From Burkholderiales bacterium (GTDB taxonomy: Bacteria; Pseudomonadota; Gammaproteobacteria; Burkholderiales; Burkholderiaceae_A), in NCBI GenBank assembly GCA_030828265.1, contig JAURCW010000003.1:1-19356 (forward strand): a stretch of 19,356 nucleotides of DNA. Reading direction: 5' to 3'. Position 1 is the stretch's first letter; each line of letters begins with the position of its first letter. A program made the position numbers and the translations under genes. The notes under the pieces were generated by a model that saw only the letters and a list, made by a program, of their open reading frames with translations, searched no databases and was not told the origin of the DNA. This document shows positions 7,074-12,976 of the stretch, in pieces.

Positions 7074-7505
7074 TTAAGCGTCGCGCACCAAAGGAATAAA
7101 AGTCTTATCGCCTTGTTGTTTGCGCTCGAACTTTAGAAATGAAAAGTAGCCGCAGGTCTTGCCACTGGGGTACTCGCGACAGACCTCGGGTCTGCCCTCG
7201 TATATGGTGCAACGACGTTCTTCGGTATTGAAGAACCCGCAAATACTTCCATAAATTACATCTTTTTGGTGTTTTAAAATGCGTTCGTCAACCGCCTCAA
7301 CAGGGTCGTCGCTTTTGAACCGGTAACGGCGTGTGTGTCTGGCCTGAGCCTTTTTTGTGGATAGGCCAAGATGTTTGGCGAGTCTTTTAATATCGTCATC
7401 GGTCACTACAATGCGTGGGTAGCTACAACAATAGCCAGGGCACTGGCCGCAGTCGTAGTTCACTTTCGCGGCGGCTACTTGTTTCTTTTTTGACGACGAA
7501 GACAT
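7074..7505 (-). CDS. YkgJ-family cysteine-cluster protein
   Basis: A 143-residue soluble protein of the YkgJ-type CxxCxxxCC family, thought to bind zinc or an iron-sulfur centre; its biological role is not established. The N-terminal motif is CGQCPGYCC (C19, C22, C26, C27), followed by C89, C99, C109 and C118 in the pattern SICGFF...RRCTIYEGRPEVCREYPSG, which is characteristic. The C-terminal KFERK region is basic. It is divergent from rpiA with only 24 bp between the start codons, and there is no ribosome site next to its ATG. A GGGAAAGGA lies too far upstream (16-24 bases). The intergenic DNA carries hexamers that could act as a -10 for both genes. Confidence 0.85.
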   Translation of the reverse strand: MSSSSKKKQVAAAKVNYDCGQCPGYCCSYPRIVVTDDDIKRLAKHLGLSTKKAQARHTRRYRFKSDDPVEAVDERILKHQKDVIYGSICGFFNTEERRCTIYEGRPEVCREYPSGKTCGYFSFLKFERKQQGDKTFIPLVRDA

Positions 7506-7511
7506 GGTTTG

Positions 7512-7521
7512 ATTGTATAGT
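7512..7521. promoter_or_regulatory. Overlapping divergent -10 candidates (ykgJ/rpiA)
   Basis: On the plus strand TATAGT (7516-7521) ends eight bases before the rpiA ATG; on the minus strand TACAAT (7517-7512) ends six bases before the ykgJ-type ATG. Each would put the transcription start at or next to the start codon. A TTGACG at 7490-7495 is the best -35 for rpiA but is 20 bp away. If real, both mRNAs are leaderless, which fits the lack of Shine-Dalgarno sequences at either start. Confidence 0.35.
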
Positions 7522-7529
7522 CCTTTCCC

Positions 7530-8201
7530 ATGGCACTTAGCTCACACGAACTTAAACAAGCGGTTGCGAAGGCTGCCGTACAAGAGCTCCCCCCCAATGC
7601 ACTCTTGGGTGTTGGAACAGGGTCCACGGTGGATTGTTTTATCGATGCCCTGGCTGAGGCCGGGCTTTCCATTCAAGCAGCGGTTTCAAGTTCTGTGCGC
7701 AGCGAGCAGCGGCTACGCGACCATGGCATTGAAGTCTTAAGCCTCAACGACGTTGAGCAGCCTCTTGATGTCTATGTGGATGGAGCCGATGAGATTGACG
7801 GCACAGGCTGCATGATTAAAGGCGGCGGCGCAGCGCTTACACGCGAAAAAATTGTTGCCAGTGCCTCGAAGGCTTTTCTTTGCATCGTGGATGAGTCAAA
7901 GCAGGTGAAAACGCTAGGCCGCTTTCCCTTGCCCATTGAGGTTATTGAAATGGCTATTCGCCCCGTAAGCCGCGCCTTGCTTGCAATGGGGGGGCAGCCT
8001 AAGGTTCGAGAGGGTGTCCTTACCGACAACGGTCATTGCATTCTCGATGTTCATGGCCTTTCAATCGCCGACCCCTTGGAATGGGATGATCGTCTTAACG
8101 CCATACCAGGCATTGTTGCCCACGGCGTTTTTGCTCGGCAAAAGGCTGCGAAGGTCTTAGTTTCAACCCAGCAAGGGGTTCAGGTCGTTTCCTTTATTTG
8201 A
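7530..8201 (+). CDS. rpiA: Ribose-5-phosphate isomerase A
   Basis: This 223-residue enzyme interconverts ribose 5-phosphate and ribulose 5-phosphate in the non-oxidative pentose phosphate pathway. The family motifs are intact: phosphate-binding GTGST (29-33), DGADEIDG (84-91) with aspartates D84 and D87 matching E. coli D81 and D84, and MIKGGGAALTREKIVA (95-110) with K97 and E106 matching E. coli K94 and the catalytic base E103. Length is normal. The ATG has no ribosome site and is preceded by a -10-like TATAGT, so a leaderless transcript is possible. The TGA stop overlaps a TTGACA hexamer at 8198-8203 that may be part of the promoter of the next gene, phoU. Confidence 0.96.
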   Translation: MALSSHELKQAVAKAAVQELPPNALLGVGTGSTVDCFIDALAEAGLSIQAAVSSSVRSEQRLRDHGIEVLSLNDVEQPLDVYVDGADEIDGTGCMIKGGGAALTREKIVASASKAFLCIVDESKQVKTLGRFPLPIEVIEMAIRPVSRALLAMGGQPKVREGVLTDNGHCILDVHGLSIADPLEWDDRLNAIPGIVAHGVFARQKAAKVLVSTQQGVQVVSFI

Positions 8202-8309
8202 CACAAAATTGCAATCTTATTGTCATATCTAAGACCACTTCCTTCTGTACCCTTAGTAATCACCTGTTTATTGCCAAATTCTTTTCTCTTCTGAAGGGCA
8301 TCCCACGTC

Positions 8310-9005
8310 ATGAACCGTCACACCTCCAGCCAGTTTGACCAAGAACTCGAAGAAATTCGCACCAAAATTCTGCGAATGGGCGGGCAGGTCGAGCAAATGA
8401 TTAAAGGCGCCCTTGTAGGTTTCGCAACGGTCAACCGCGATCAACTCAATGGTGTTCTCGCCCTTGAGAAGGAAGTTAACGATGCGGAAATGGAGATTGA
8501 TGAAATCTGCAACAAGGTCATTGCCAAGCGCCAGCCCACTGCTTCCGATCTTCGTTTCCTGGTAGCTTGTTTAAAGATGATTCGCGACCTAGAGCGCGCC
8601 GGGGACGAGGCTGAAAAGATGGCCCGTATGGCGCTGCATTTCTACGAAGGCTCGCCGCTGCCCTTTCCTCGTATCGACTTCACGGCCATGTCGACCCACG
8701 TCACTTCCATGTTGCATCAGTCACTTGATGCCTTTGCACGCGAAGACGAATCGACTCTTACGAATGTCATCAAAGAAGACAAAGTGGTGGACGAGCATTT
8801 TCGCAACCACATTCGTCTTCTTATCTCGTATGTACTTGAAGACGCGCGAACGATTTCTCGTTCCATCGATATGCTTTTCTTCGCAAAGGCCATGGAGCGC
8901 ATTGGCGATCACTCCAAAAACATGGCTGAGCATGTGGTCTATATGGTGCGTGGCCGAGATATTCGGCACACCGAGCCCGAGGCTCTTGATATCTCGAAAG
9001 ACTAA
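8310..9005 (+). CDS. phoU: Phosphate signalling protein PhoU
   Basis: This 231-residue all-helical protein has the two-fold repeated PhoU layout. Metal-binding helices are visible in both halves: [16 protein letters not shown] (90-105) and [16 protein letters not shown] (194-209), each with the E-x3-D pattern that coordinates metal clusters. PhoU links the Pst phosphate transporter to the PhoR/PhoB system and keeps it off when phosphate is plentiful. No pst, phoB or phoR gene is in this window, so it acts in trans here. The 108-nt upstream gap holds TTGACA (8198-8203) with a weak TCATAT 19 bp later, and one TTGTCAT half-site that falls short of a Pho box. GAAGGGCA at about 8294 may serve as a ribosome site. 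It overlaps convergent yggX by 4 nt. Confidence 0.95.
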   Translation: MNRHTSSQFDQELEEIRTKILRMGGQVEQMIKGALVGFATVNRDQLNGVLALEKEVNDAEMEIDEICNKVIAKRQPTASDLRFLVACLKMIRDLERAGDEAEKMARMALHFYEGSPLPFPRIDFTAMSTHVTSMLHQSLDAFAREDESTLTNVIKEDKVVDEHFRNHIRLLISYVLEDARTISRSIDMLFFAKAMERIGDHSKNMAEHVVYMVRGRDIRHTEPEALDISKD

Positions 9006-9277
9006 GCCCCTGGAGGGGGTGTAAAGCCGGAGGCCATTTCGGCGCCATCCCCGAAAAAATGGGCTTCCAGTTGTTGCAGCAAGTATTTACGGGCTCTGGC
9101 GTCGGACAAATTAAGGCGGTACTCGTTCACGAGCATGGTCTGGTGCTTAAGCCATTCGGCCCAGGCTTCTTTCGAGACTTGAAGATAAATCTTCTTACCC
9201 AACTCGCCTGGAACCGGCGGGAAGTCAAGGCCCTCGGCTTCTTTCTTAAGTTTGATGCATTGAATTGTTCTAGCCAT
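9002..9277 (-). CDS. yggX: YggX-family Fe(II)-trafficking / oxidative damage protein
   Basis: This 91-residue protein matches E. coli and Salmonella YggX along its length: start [19 protein letters not shown] with the conserved cysteine C7, PGELGKKIY, and the signature [22 protein letters not shown] (about 35-56). YggX helps protect iron-sulfur enzymes and DNA from oxidative damage and has been described as an iron-trafficking factor. The common partner mutY is not in this window. GAAG about six bases before the ATG can act as ribosome site. Its stop overlaps the phoU stop by 4 nt in tail-to-tail orientation, so no terminator fits between them. Confidence 0.95.
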   Translation of the reverse strand: MARTIQCIKLKKEAEGLDFPPVPGELGKKIYLQVSKEAWAEWLKHQTMLVNEYRLNLSDARARKYLLQQLEAHFFGDGAEMASGFTPPPGA

Positions 9278-9456
9278 AAACTTCAGTATGCCATGGGGAG
9301 TAATGGGTAAGCTTTCCCTATCTGTAGCGCCTTTCGATTCAGAAAGTCTTCCCGCTCATGACTTGAATTTGTTGCATTGCGTCATTAGCATTGTCATAGT
9401 CAAAATTTAACCCCGCTCGCTTTGTATGTCGTATTTTTTATAAGGACCCCTGAACC

Positions 9457-10032
9457 ATGAATTCCAACATGACCCCCGACCAGTTAATGAACTCTGTTAA
9501 AGAGACCCAAACCGCAATGGTGGAGATGGTTGCTAAGACCATTGAGTGCATGGAAAAACATCTCGACCTGAATTTGAAGGCGGCTCGCGCAAACCTGGCC
9601 GACGCCACTGAGGCCTCAAGCCAGCTTATGAGCGTGAAGGACGTTCCAGAATTCTATGCAACGGTTCAGTCTGTTTCCCAGCCTGCGCTTGGCAAGGCAA
9701 CCAGCTACACCCGCAATGTTTACAACATCAATGCCGAGACAGCCGCTGAGTTTGCCAAAATGGTTGAGGTTCGCATGGCAGAAGTCAACAAAGCAATGTC
9801 AGCAAGCATTAACGAAATGTCCAAGACCGCACCCGCAGGTTCTGAGGGCATGGTGGCCATGGTGAAGTCTGCCTTCGCAGCATCCAACTCCGCCTTCGAC
9901 GCTATTAACAAGGCGGCCAAGCAGGTCGTTGAAATGGTAGAAACTAATGTGGATGCCGCAGCCAAGGCTGGCGAGGCTGCCACTTCTGCTGCGCCTAAAA
10001 CGACTGGCCGACGCACGAAGGCCTCGAACTAG
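9457..10032 (+). CDS. phaP: Phasin (PHA granule-associated protein)
   Basis: This 191-residue protein is of the phasin_2 type that coats polyhydroxyalkanoate granules and controls their size and number. It is almost entirely amphipathic helix, with alanine- and methionine-rich heptads; the central part (about 70-110: QPALGKATSYTRNVYNINAETAAEFAK) is typical of betaproteobacterial PhaP. The C-terminus is an Ala/Thr/Lys-rich tail ending GRRTKASN, as in many phasins. AAGGA (9442-9446) precedes the ATG by ten bases. It is single, with no phaC, phaA, phaB or phaR nearby, and is followed by a 12-bp hairpin. PHA storage by this organism is inferred from this gene alone. Confidence 0.9.
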   Translation: MNSNMTPDQLMNSVKETQTAMVEMVAKTIECMEKHLDLNLKAARANLADATEASSQLMSVKDVPEFYATVQSVSQPALGKATSYTRNVYNINAETAAEFAKMVEVRMAEVNKAMSASINEMSKTAPAGSEGMVAMVKSAFAASNSAFDAINKAAKQVVEMVETNVDAAAKAGEAATSAAPKTTGRRTKASN

Positions 10033-10045
10033 TCTTCCCTCTCTG

Positions 10046-10078
10046 CATGGCAGACCCCTCAGTTTTGGGTCTGCCATG
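10046..10078. terminator. 12-bp hairpin after the phasin gene
   Basis: A perfect inverted repeat CATGGCAGACCC / GGGTCTGCCATG with a 9-nt loop begins 13 bases after the phasin stop. There is no T-run on either side, so it is not a classical intrinsic terminator; it could be a 3'-end stabilising stem or work with Rho, and it separates the phasin gene from the convergent RNase H-like gene. Confidence 0.55.
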
Positions 10079-10087
10079 TGAAAGCCA

Positions 10088-10109
10088 GGTAAGCGTTAGG
10101 TAAGCGTTA
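10088..10109. repeat. Tandem 11-bp direct repeat
   Basis: Two exact adjacent copies of GGTAAGCGTTA (10088-10098 and 10099-10109). The second copy contains the stop codon of the minus-strand RNase H-like gene. It is probably a recent slippage duplication and could serve as a strain marker. Confidence 0.8.
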
Positions 10110-10604
10110 GGCAGCCCGCAGGCGGGCAGCTTGACCCGCAAGGCTAGCCAACTCCTTGTAGCGGTCGGCCGCACAGCTTGCCGCAAAGGCCAAGGGCTTG
10201 ACCCGTGGCTCAACGTTACAGACGCCGCGAATGTAACCAATGGCCTGCTGCACCACGCAGTTGGAGCCATTTTCGGGGTCCGGCGAGATATCGAGATGAA
10301 CCTCAACCGGCCGCTCCGCCAAAACGGGCGCAAGCTTCAGGTAAAGGTCGGCAACCTTGTAAACCTCGTTCATAAGCCGCATTTGTGGCCTATCAACCCG
10401 CTGGTCATAATCACGCTCACGGGTGGTTTCTCCAAACAGCTTACAGCCGTGCTTACCATCAATGTGAACCACCACAACCAGGGTGTAATCGGCGTACCAG
10501 ACATTGCCCTGCGAGAGTCTGCAAGAGTCAGCGCCGATGTAAATTTTAGAAGCAGGGGACTGCGCAGCAATGTAGCGCTCGAGTTGCTTGAGGTCGATGG
10601 CCAT
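10107..10604 (-). CDS. YkuK-type ribonuclease H-like protein (DUF458)
   Basis: This 165-residue protein resembles the Bacillus YkuK / DUF458 family, which has a predicted RNase H fold. Seen motifs: IYIGADSCRL with D26 on the first strand, a conserved middle glutamate in MRLMNEVYKVADLY (E80), VEVHLDISPDPENGSN with D105, and the end signature VKPLAFAASCAADRYK with D147. Together they could form the acidic metal site of an RNase H-type nuclease, though activity is unproven for the family. AGGGAG about nine bases before the ATG is a good ribosome site. It is convergent with the phasin gene, and its upstream gap is shared with a putative small RNA transcribed the other way. The family also occurs in phages, but nothing else here looks phage-derived. 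Confidence 0.75.
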   Translation of the reverse strand: MAIDLKQLERYIAAQSPASKIYIGADSCRLSQGNVWYADYTLVVVVHIDGKHGCKLFGETTRERDYDQRVDRPQMRLMNEVYKVADLYLKLAPVLAERPVEVHLDISPDPENGSNCVVQQAIGYIRGVCNVEPRVKPLAFAASCAADRYKELASLAGQAARLRAA

Positions 10605-10692
10605 CGTCCAAATCTCCCTTTTTATTTTTTGCCTAGACGGCTGTTTGCGTTAAATCAAACTTTCTTAATCTTAGTCCTTCTTTATGACGAAA

Positions 10693-10721
10693 TTGTCACC
10701 CGCTGCTCACGAATATATGGT
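10693..10721 (+). promoter_or_regulatory. Promoter of candidate small RNA
   Basis: TTGTCA (10693-10698) and TATGGT (10716-10721) are separated by exactly 17 bp, with five of six and four of six consensus matches. The predicted start is about 10728. No coding frame of convincing quality lies between this promoter and the terminator 60 nt downstream. Confidence 0.55.
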
Positions 10722-10727
10722 TTACTG

Positions 10728-10814
10728 CATATTACGGGTTTACCCCCGTATTGTTGTCTCCTTGCAGACCCAGTTCTGCTTCCAGCCCCTGCACCTTTGC
10801 TGGGGCTTTTTTTT
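10728..10814 (+). ncRNA. Candidate trans-acting small RNA (about 87 nt)
   Basis: A transcript from the promoter above would fold as: hairpin 1, TACGGG/CCCGTA (10733-10750, 6 bp, 6-nt loop); a single-stranded stretch 10751-10763 that includes TCTCCTT, complementary to Shine-Dalgarno sequences; hairpin 2, GCAGA/TCTGC (10764-10779, 6-nt loop); and a terminator hairpin with a U-tail. This order is typical of base-pairing sRNAs. It does not resemble 6S, tmRNA, RNase P or 4.5S RNA. An alternative is a leader that attenuates the downstream yggU-like gene, whose start is 86 nt beyond the terminator. Existence and function are inferred. Confidence 0.5.
10784..10814 (+). terminator. Rho-independent terminator of candidate small RNA
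   Basis: Stem AGCCCC (10784-10789) / GGGGCT (10802-10807), continued past a T-T mismatch by GC/GC, loop ACCTTT, followed directly by a run of eight Ts (10807-10814, first one paired). This is the cleanest intrinsic terminator in the left half of the window, yet no protein gene ends just upstream on this strand. Confidence 0.85.
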
Positions 10815-10900
10815 GTCTAAGGTAGGGATGGACAAACATTATTCAACTATGGCGCGGGGTTAAGGCCTTCGAGTCAACATTCATCCTTCAAACTAAAAAG

Positions 10901-11182
10901 GTGACCACAGAGCTACGAGTCTATTGCCAGGCGGGTGCCCGATATACTCATGTCGACGGGTGGCACGATGGCCGCCTCAAAATTCGTCTTAAGGCGCAGC
11001 CTGTCGAAGGCAAGGCTAACAAAGCTTTGGTGGAATGGCTCTCAAGTAGGCTCGATCTTCCAACCAGTCAGCTGCGCATTAGTGCGGGCGCGAAGAGCCG
11101 GTTTAAAACTATACAAATCGAAGGAGCCGCGGCAGAGGAAGTGCTAGGAAGGCTCTCAGCCTTGGCAAGCCGTGAGGCATAG
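10901..11182 (+). CDS. yggU: DUF167 / YggU-family protein
   Basis: This 93-residue protein belongs to the UPF0235/DUF167 family, whose structure is known for E. coli YggU but whose role is not. Seen family features: LRVYCQAGAR near the start (family: V-x-P-x-A-S/R), the central LKIRLKAQPVEGKANKALVEWLS (about 25-47, the signature P-V-D/E-G-x-A-N), and the late SQLRISAGAKSRFKTIQI (G-x-x-S-R-x-K). The start is GTG at 10901; no ATG upstream fits and length agrees with the family. An AAAAAGG runs into the GTG, a poorly spaced ribosome site. No yggT partner gene precedes it; the upstream 86 nt separate it from the sRNA terminator. Confidence 0.85.
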   Translation: MTTELRVYCQAGARYTHVDGWHDGRLKIRLKAQPVEGKANKALVEWLSSRLDLPTSQLRISAGAKSRFKTIQIEGAAAEEVLGRLSALASREA

Positions 11183-11235
11183 TCGGATGCTTGCCGCGCG
11201 CCTGTGAATTGTTCGCTCATGCATCGTTCGCGGAC

Positions 11236-12228
11236 TCATCGTTTGGGCATCTGAAAGCCCTTGCAGGGGTCCTCCCGTTCGGCTGCCGGTGTTATCCATA
11301 CATAGTCGTAAACCGCCCAGGCGGGGTCGTTACGAACACCCGCGGCCGCGTTCATTGAAGGCTTGTCTACCGACAAGTCGGCTTCAACAAAGCCCACGGT
11401 AACGACCTTAACCGGCCTCTGAAAGGCGGGTAAAAGGCTGGGAATCCCAAAGTCTTTGCGAACATGGCCATTACCGGCAATCACAATCGCAGGCGTGTAG
11501 TCAGTGGCTGTCACCAAAAGCGCGAGGTCGGTGGCGCGTTGAACCAAGCGCATGGGCTCAAGCATGGCCTCTGGAAGCTGACCGCAGTGACCATCCACGA
11601 GCGCCTTGTTCAAGGCTTGAAGTGAGGGCTCTTCCAAAGGGGCCTTACTCAGTAATCCTTGCAGCTTTTCTGGAAGCGTGGACTCTCCCTTTTTAAAAAG
11701 CTGCATCGATTGACCGCGCACTAGGTTGCCTCCATACAAAGCCATGCCTTGGGACAGGGCTGCACGAAAAACAGGCTCGTGCAAAGGCCAGGCCCAGGCT
11801 TTGTCTTGAAAGCCCGCCTCGCGCAACTGCTCAAGGAGTGGCTGACCGGGCTGTTTACCCTCAGGCATAACAAAACCACCCATGGGCAGTTGTTCAACAA
11901 CGAGGCGATAGGGCGGCTGGTTATTGCGGGCTTGGCCAAGCGCTTGAATAAGTCTCGCCCGGGCCTGATGGTGGTGGCTGTTATCGTGCAACTCGCCAAG
12001 CAAAACAATAGGGTAAGGGGCAAGCCGGCCTGCTAAGGCTTCGAGGCTCAGGGCCTGCCCACTACTTAGTTCAATAATTTCAGCGGGTCGCTTCGACGCT
12101 TCAGATTCGCCAGCCTTCAAGTCACTTTCCGTGTTGCCTGCATTGCCCGCGTTCAGCGAACTACAAGCAACTAGGCCACTTAGGCCCGATACAAGAAGTA
12201 AGCTGCGAAGAACTCTACCTAAGGTCAT
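11236..12228 (-). CDS. ChaN-like lipoprotein (Tiki/EreA-type fold)
   Basis: This 330-residue protein has a lipoprotein signal with the lipobox LVAC, so C22 is the lipidated residue; the next residues (SS) favour outer-membrane sorting. The mature part shows the ChaN-family motifs GELHDN-x-HHH (78-87), VVEQLPMGGF (110-119), DGHCGQLP (212-219) and GNGHVRKDFGIP (252-263). ChaN of Campylobacter jejuni is an iron-regulated heme-binding lipoprotein, and the superfamily includes metallohydrolases, so heme/iron uptake or hydrolysis of an envelope substrate are both possible. No heme receptor or Fur-like box was recognised nearby. It is divergent from the gcv operon, with 104 nt between its start and the riboswitch. 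Confidence 0.82.
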   Translation of the reverse strand: MTLGRVLRSLLLVSGLSGLVACSSLNAGNAGNTESDLKAGESEASKRPAEIIELSSGQALSLEALAGRLAPYPIVLLGELHDNSHHHQARARLIQALGQARNNQPPYRLVVEQLPMGGFVMPEGKQPGQPLLEQLREAGFQDKAWAWPLHEPVFRAALSQGMALYGGNLVRGQSMQLFKKGESTLPEKLQGLLSKAPLEEPSLQALNKALVDGHCGQLPEAMLEPMRLVQRATDLALLVTATDYTPAIVIAGNGHVRKDFGIPSLLPAFQRPVKVVTVGFVEADLSVDKPSMNAAAGVRNDPAWAVYDYVWITPAAEREDPCKGFQMPKR

Positions 12229-12262
12229 AGTCTTAATGCCCTTTTTAAAGTGCGTCTCACCT

Positions 12263-12286
12263 GGGCTGCGTCGTGAAAGGCAGCCC
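12263..12286. repeat. 7-bp inverted repeat upstream of the gcv promoter
   Basis: GGGCTGC and GCAGCCC flank a 10-nt spacer and end two bases before the TTGACA -35 hexamer of the gcv operon. It could be a regulator site or a hairpin in the chaN-side transcript; nothing identifies the factor. Confidence 0.45.
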
Positions 12287-12288
12287 GC

Positions 12289-12317
12289 TTGACAAGAGGG
12301 AGCTTCATTAGAACACT
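12289..12317 (+). promoter_or_regulatory. Probable gcvHPT promoter
   Basis: A perfect -35 consensus TTGACA (12289-12294) is followed after 17 bp by AACACT (12312-12317), a poor -10. The predicted start near 12324 is just ahead of the riboswitch at 12332, the right geometry for a riboswitch leader. Confidence 0.5.
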
Positions 12318-12331
12318 ACAGGCTAGCGAAT

Positions 12332-12513
12332 TGAGCATGCAGGAGAGATCACCCGTTTTTGGGTGACGCCGAAGGTGTAATACGCCCCGTAAACTCTCAG
12401 GCAAAAGGACTGCAGGCTCATTGCTCTCTGGAGAGAGGCGCGCCGAGATGCTTCAAGCATCTGGGTGTTCCCGCCGAAGGTTAATGTCTCAGGCGCCAAG
12501 GACAGAGGGGGCA
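12332..12513 (+). ncRNA. Tandem glycine riboswitch
   Basis: Two glycine aptamers lie in series. Aptamer 1 is closed by TGAGC-A-TGCAG (12332-12342) against CTGCA-G-GCTCA (12410-12420), with one A-G mismatch. It contains the family elements GGAGAG, GACGCCGAAGG and ACTCTCAGGCAAAAGGAC. Aptamer 2 is closed by TGCTCTCT (12422-12429) against AGGGGGCA (12506-12513) with G-U pairs, and has GCCGAAGG and TCTCAGGCGCCAAGGAC. The aptamers are separated by a single base, as is normal. Such RNAs usually turn on glycine cleavage genes when glycine is abundant. After aptamer 2, TGTCCTT (12532-12538) can pair with AAGGACA (12498-12504) inside it, giving a plausible switching helix just before the gcvH start. 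Confidence 0.95.
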
Positions 12514-12555
12514 TCAGGTCATAACTAACCTTGTCCTTTTCTCGTGGAGCCTCGC

Positions 12556-12954
12556 ATGAACTTTCCTTCCAATCTGCATTACACCGCTAGCCATGAGTGG
12601 GCCCGCGTCGAGCCCGACGGCCAGATCACCATTGGCATCACAGCCCTTGCGCAAGATTCCCTTGGCGAGCTTGTCTACGTTGAACTTCCCGGCCTTGGTC
12701 GGCAGTTTCAGAGCGGTGAGGCGGCGGCTGTTGTCGAGTCCACCAAAGCCGCAAGCGACGTCTATTGCCCGGTTGCAGGTGAGGTCACCGCGGTGAACGA
12801 GGCGCTGTCACAGAACCCGCAGACCGTGAACGAATCCCCTTACGAGCAAGGCTGGCTCTATCGAATCAAGCCAAGCCAAGAGGCCACTGCGGCCGTCGCC
12901 GCACTATTGAATGCCGAGGCCTACAAGGCCCAGGCTGAGTCCAACCCTTCTTAA
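12556..12954 (+). CDS. gcvH: Glycine cleavage system H protein
   Basis: This 132-residue lipoyl carrier shuttles the aminomethyl group between the P, T and L proteins. The lipoylated lysine is K64 in [12 protein letters not shown], the same number as in E. coli. [11 protein letters not shown] (8-18), [20 protein letters not shown] (26-45) and the C-terminal [13 protein letters not shown] are family-typical. The ATG at 12556 is chosen over an in-frame GTG at 12544 because the GGAG at 12546-12549 is then correctly spaced as ribosome site and the sequence begins like other GcvH proteins. It is first in the operon, controlled by the upstream glycine riboswitch, and lies 22 nt before gcvP. Confidence 0.96.
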   Translation: MNFPSNLHYTASHEWARVEPDGQITIGITALAQDSLGELVYVELPGLGRQFQSGEAAAVVESTKAASDVYCPVAGEVTAVNEALSQNPQTVNESPYEQGWLYRIKPSQEATAAVAALLNAEAYKAQAESNPS

Positions 12955-12976
12955 TTCGAACGAAAGGATCTCAGCC

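Noticed and set aside
2381..10700. Shared ATTGTCA-type words before fabI, phoU, the phasin gene and the sRNA, including GACACAAAATTG at 2381 and 8200
   Set aside because: Words of this length are expected by chance in 19 kb of two-strand sequence, the surrounding bases do not align, and only the sRNA copy has a well-spaced -10. None has the second repeat of a Pho box.
10131..10820. 229-codon plus-strand open frame
   Set aside because: It is antisense to the RNase H-like gene for most of its length, has no ribosome site, runs through the sRNA and its terminator, and the minus-strand protein shows real family motifs.
12544..12555. GTG start for gcvH
   Set aside because: It would consume the GGAG ribosome site and add four residues absent from typical GcvH proteins.
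12911..12976. Longer gcvP start inside gcvH
   Set aside because: The added residues are a frame-shifted reading of the gcvH end, and the ATG at 12977 has a well-placed AAAGGA.
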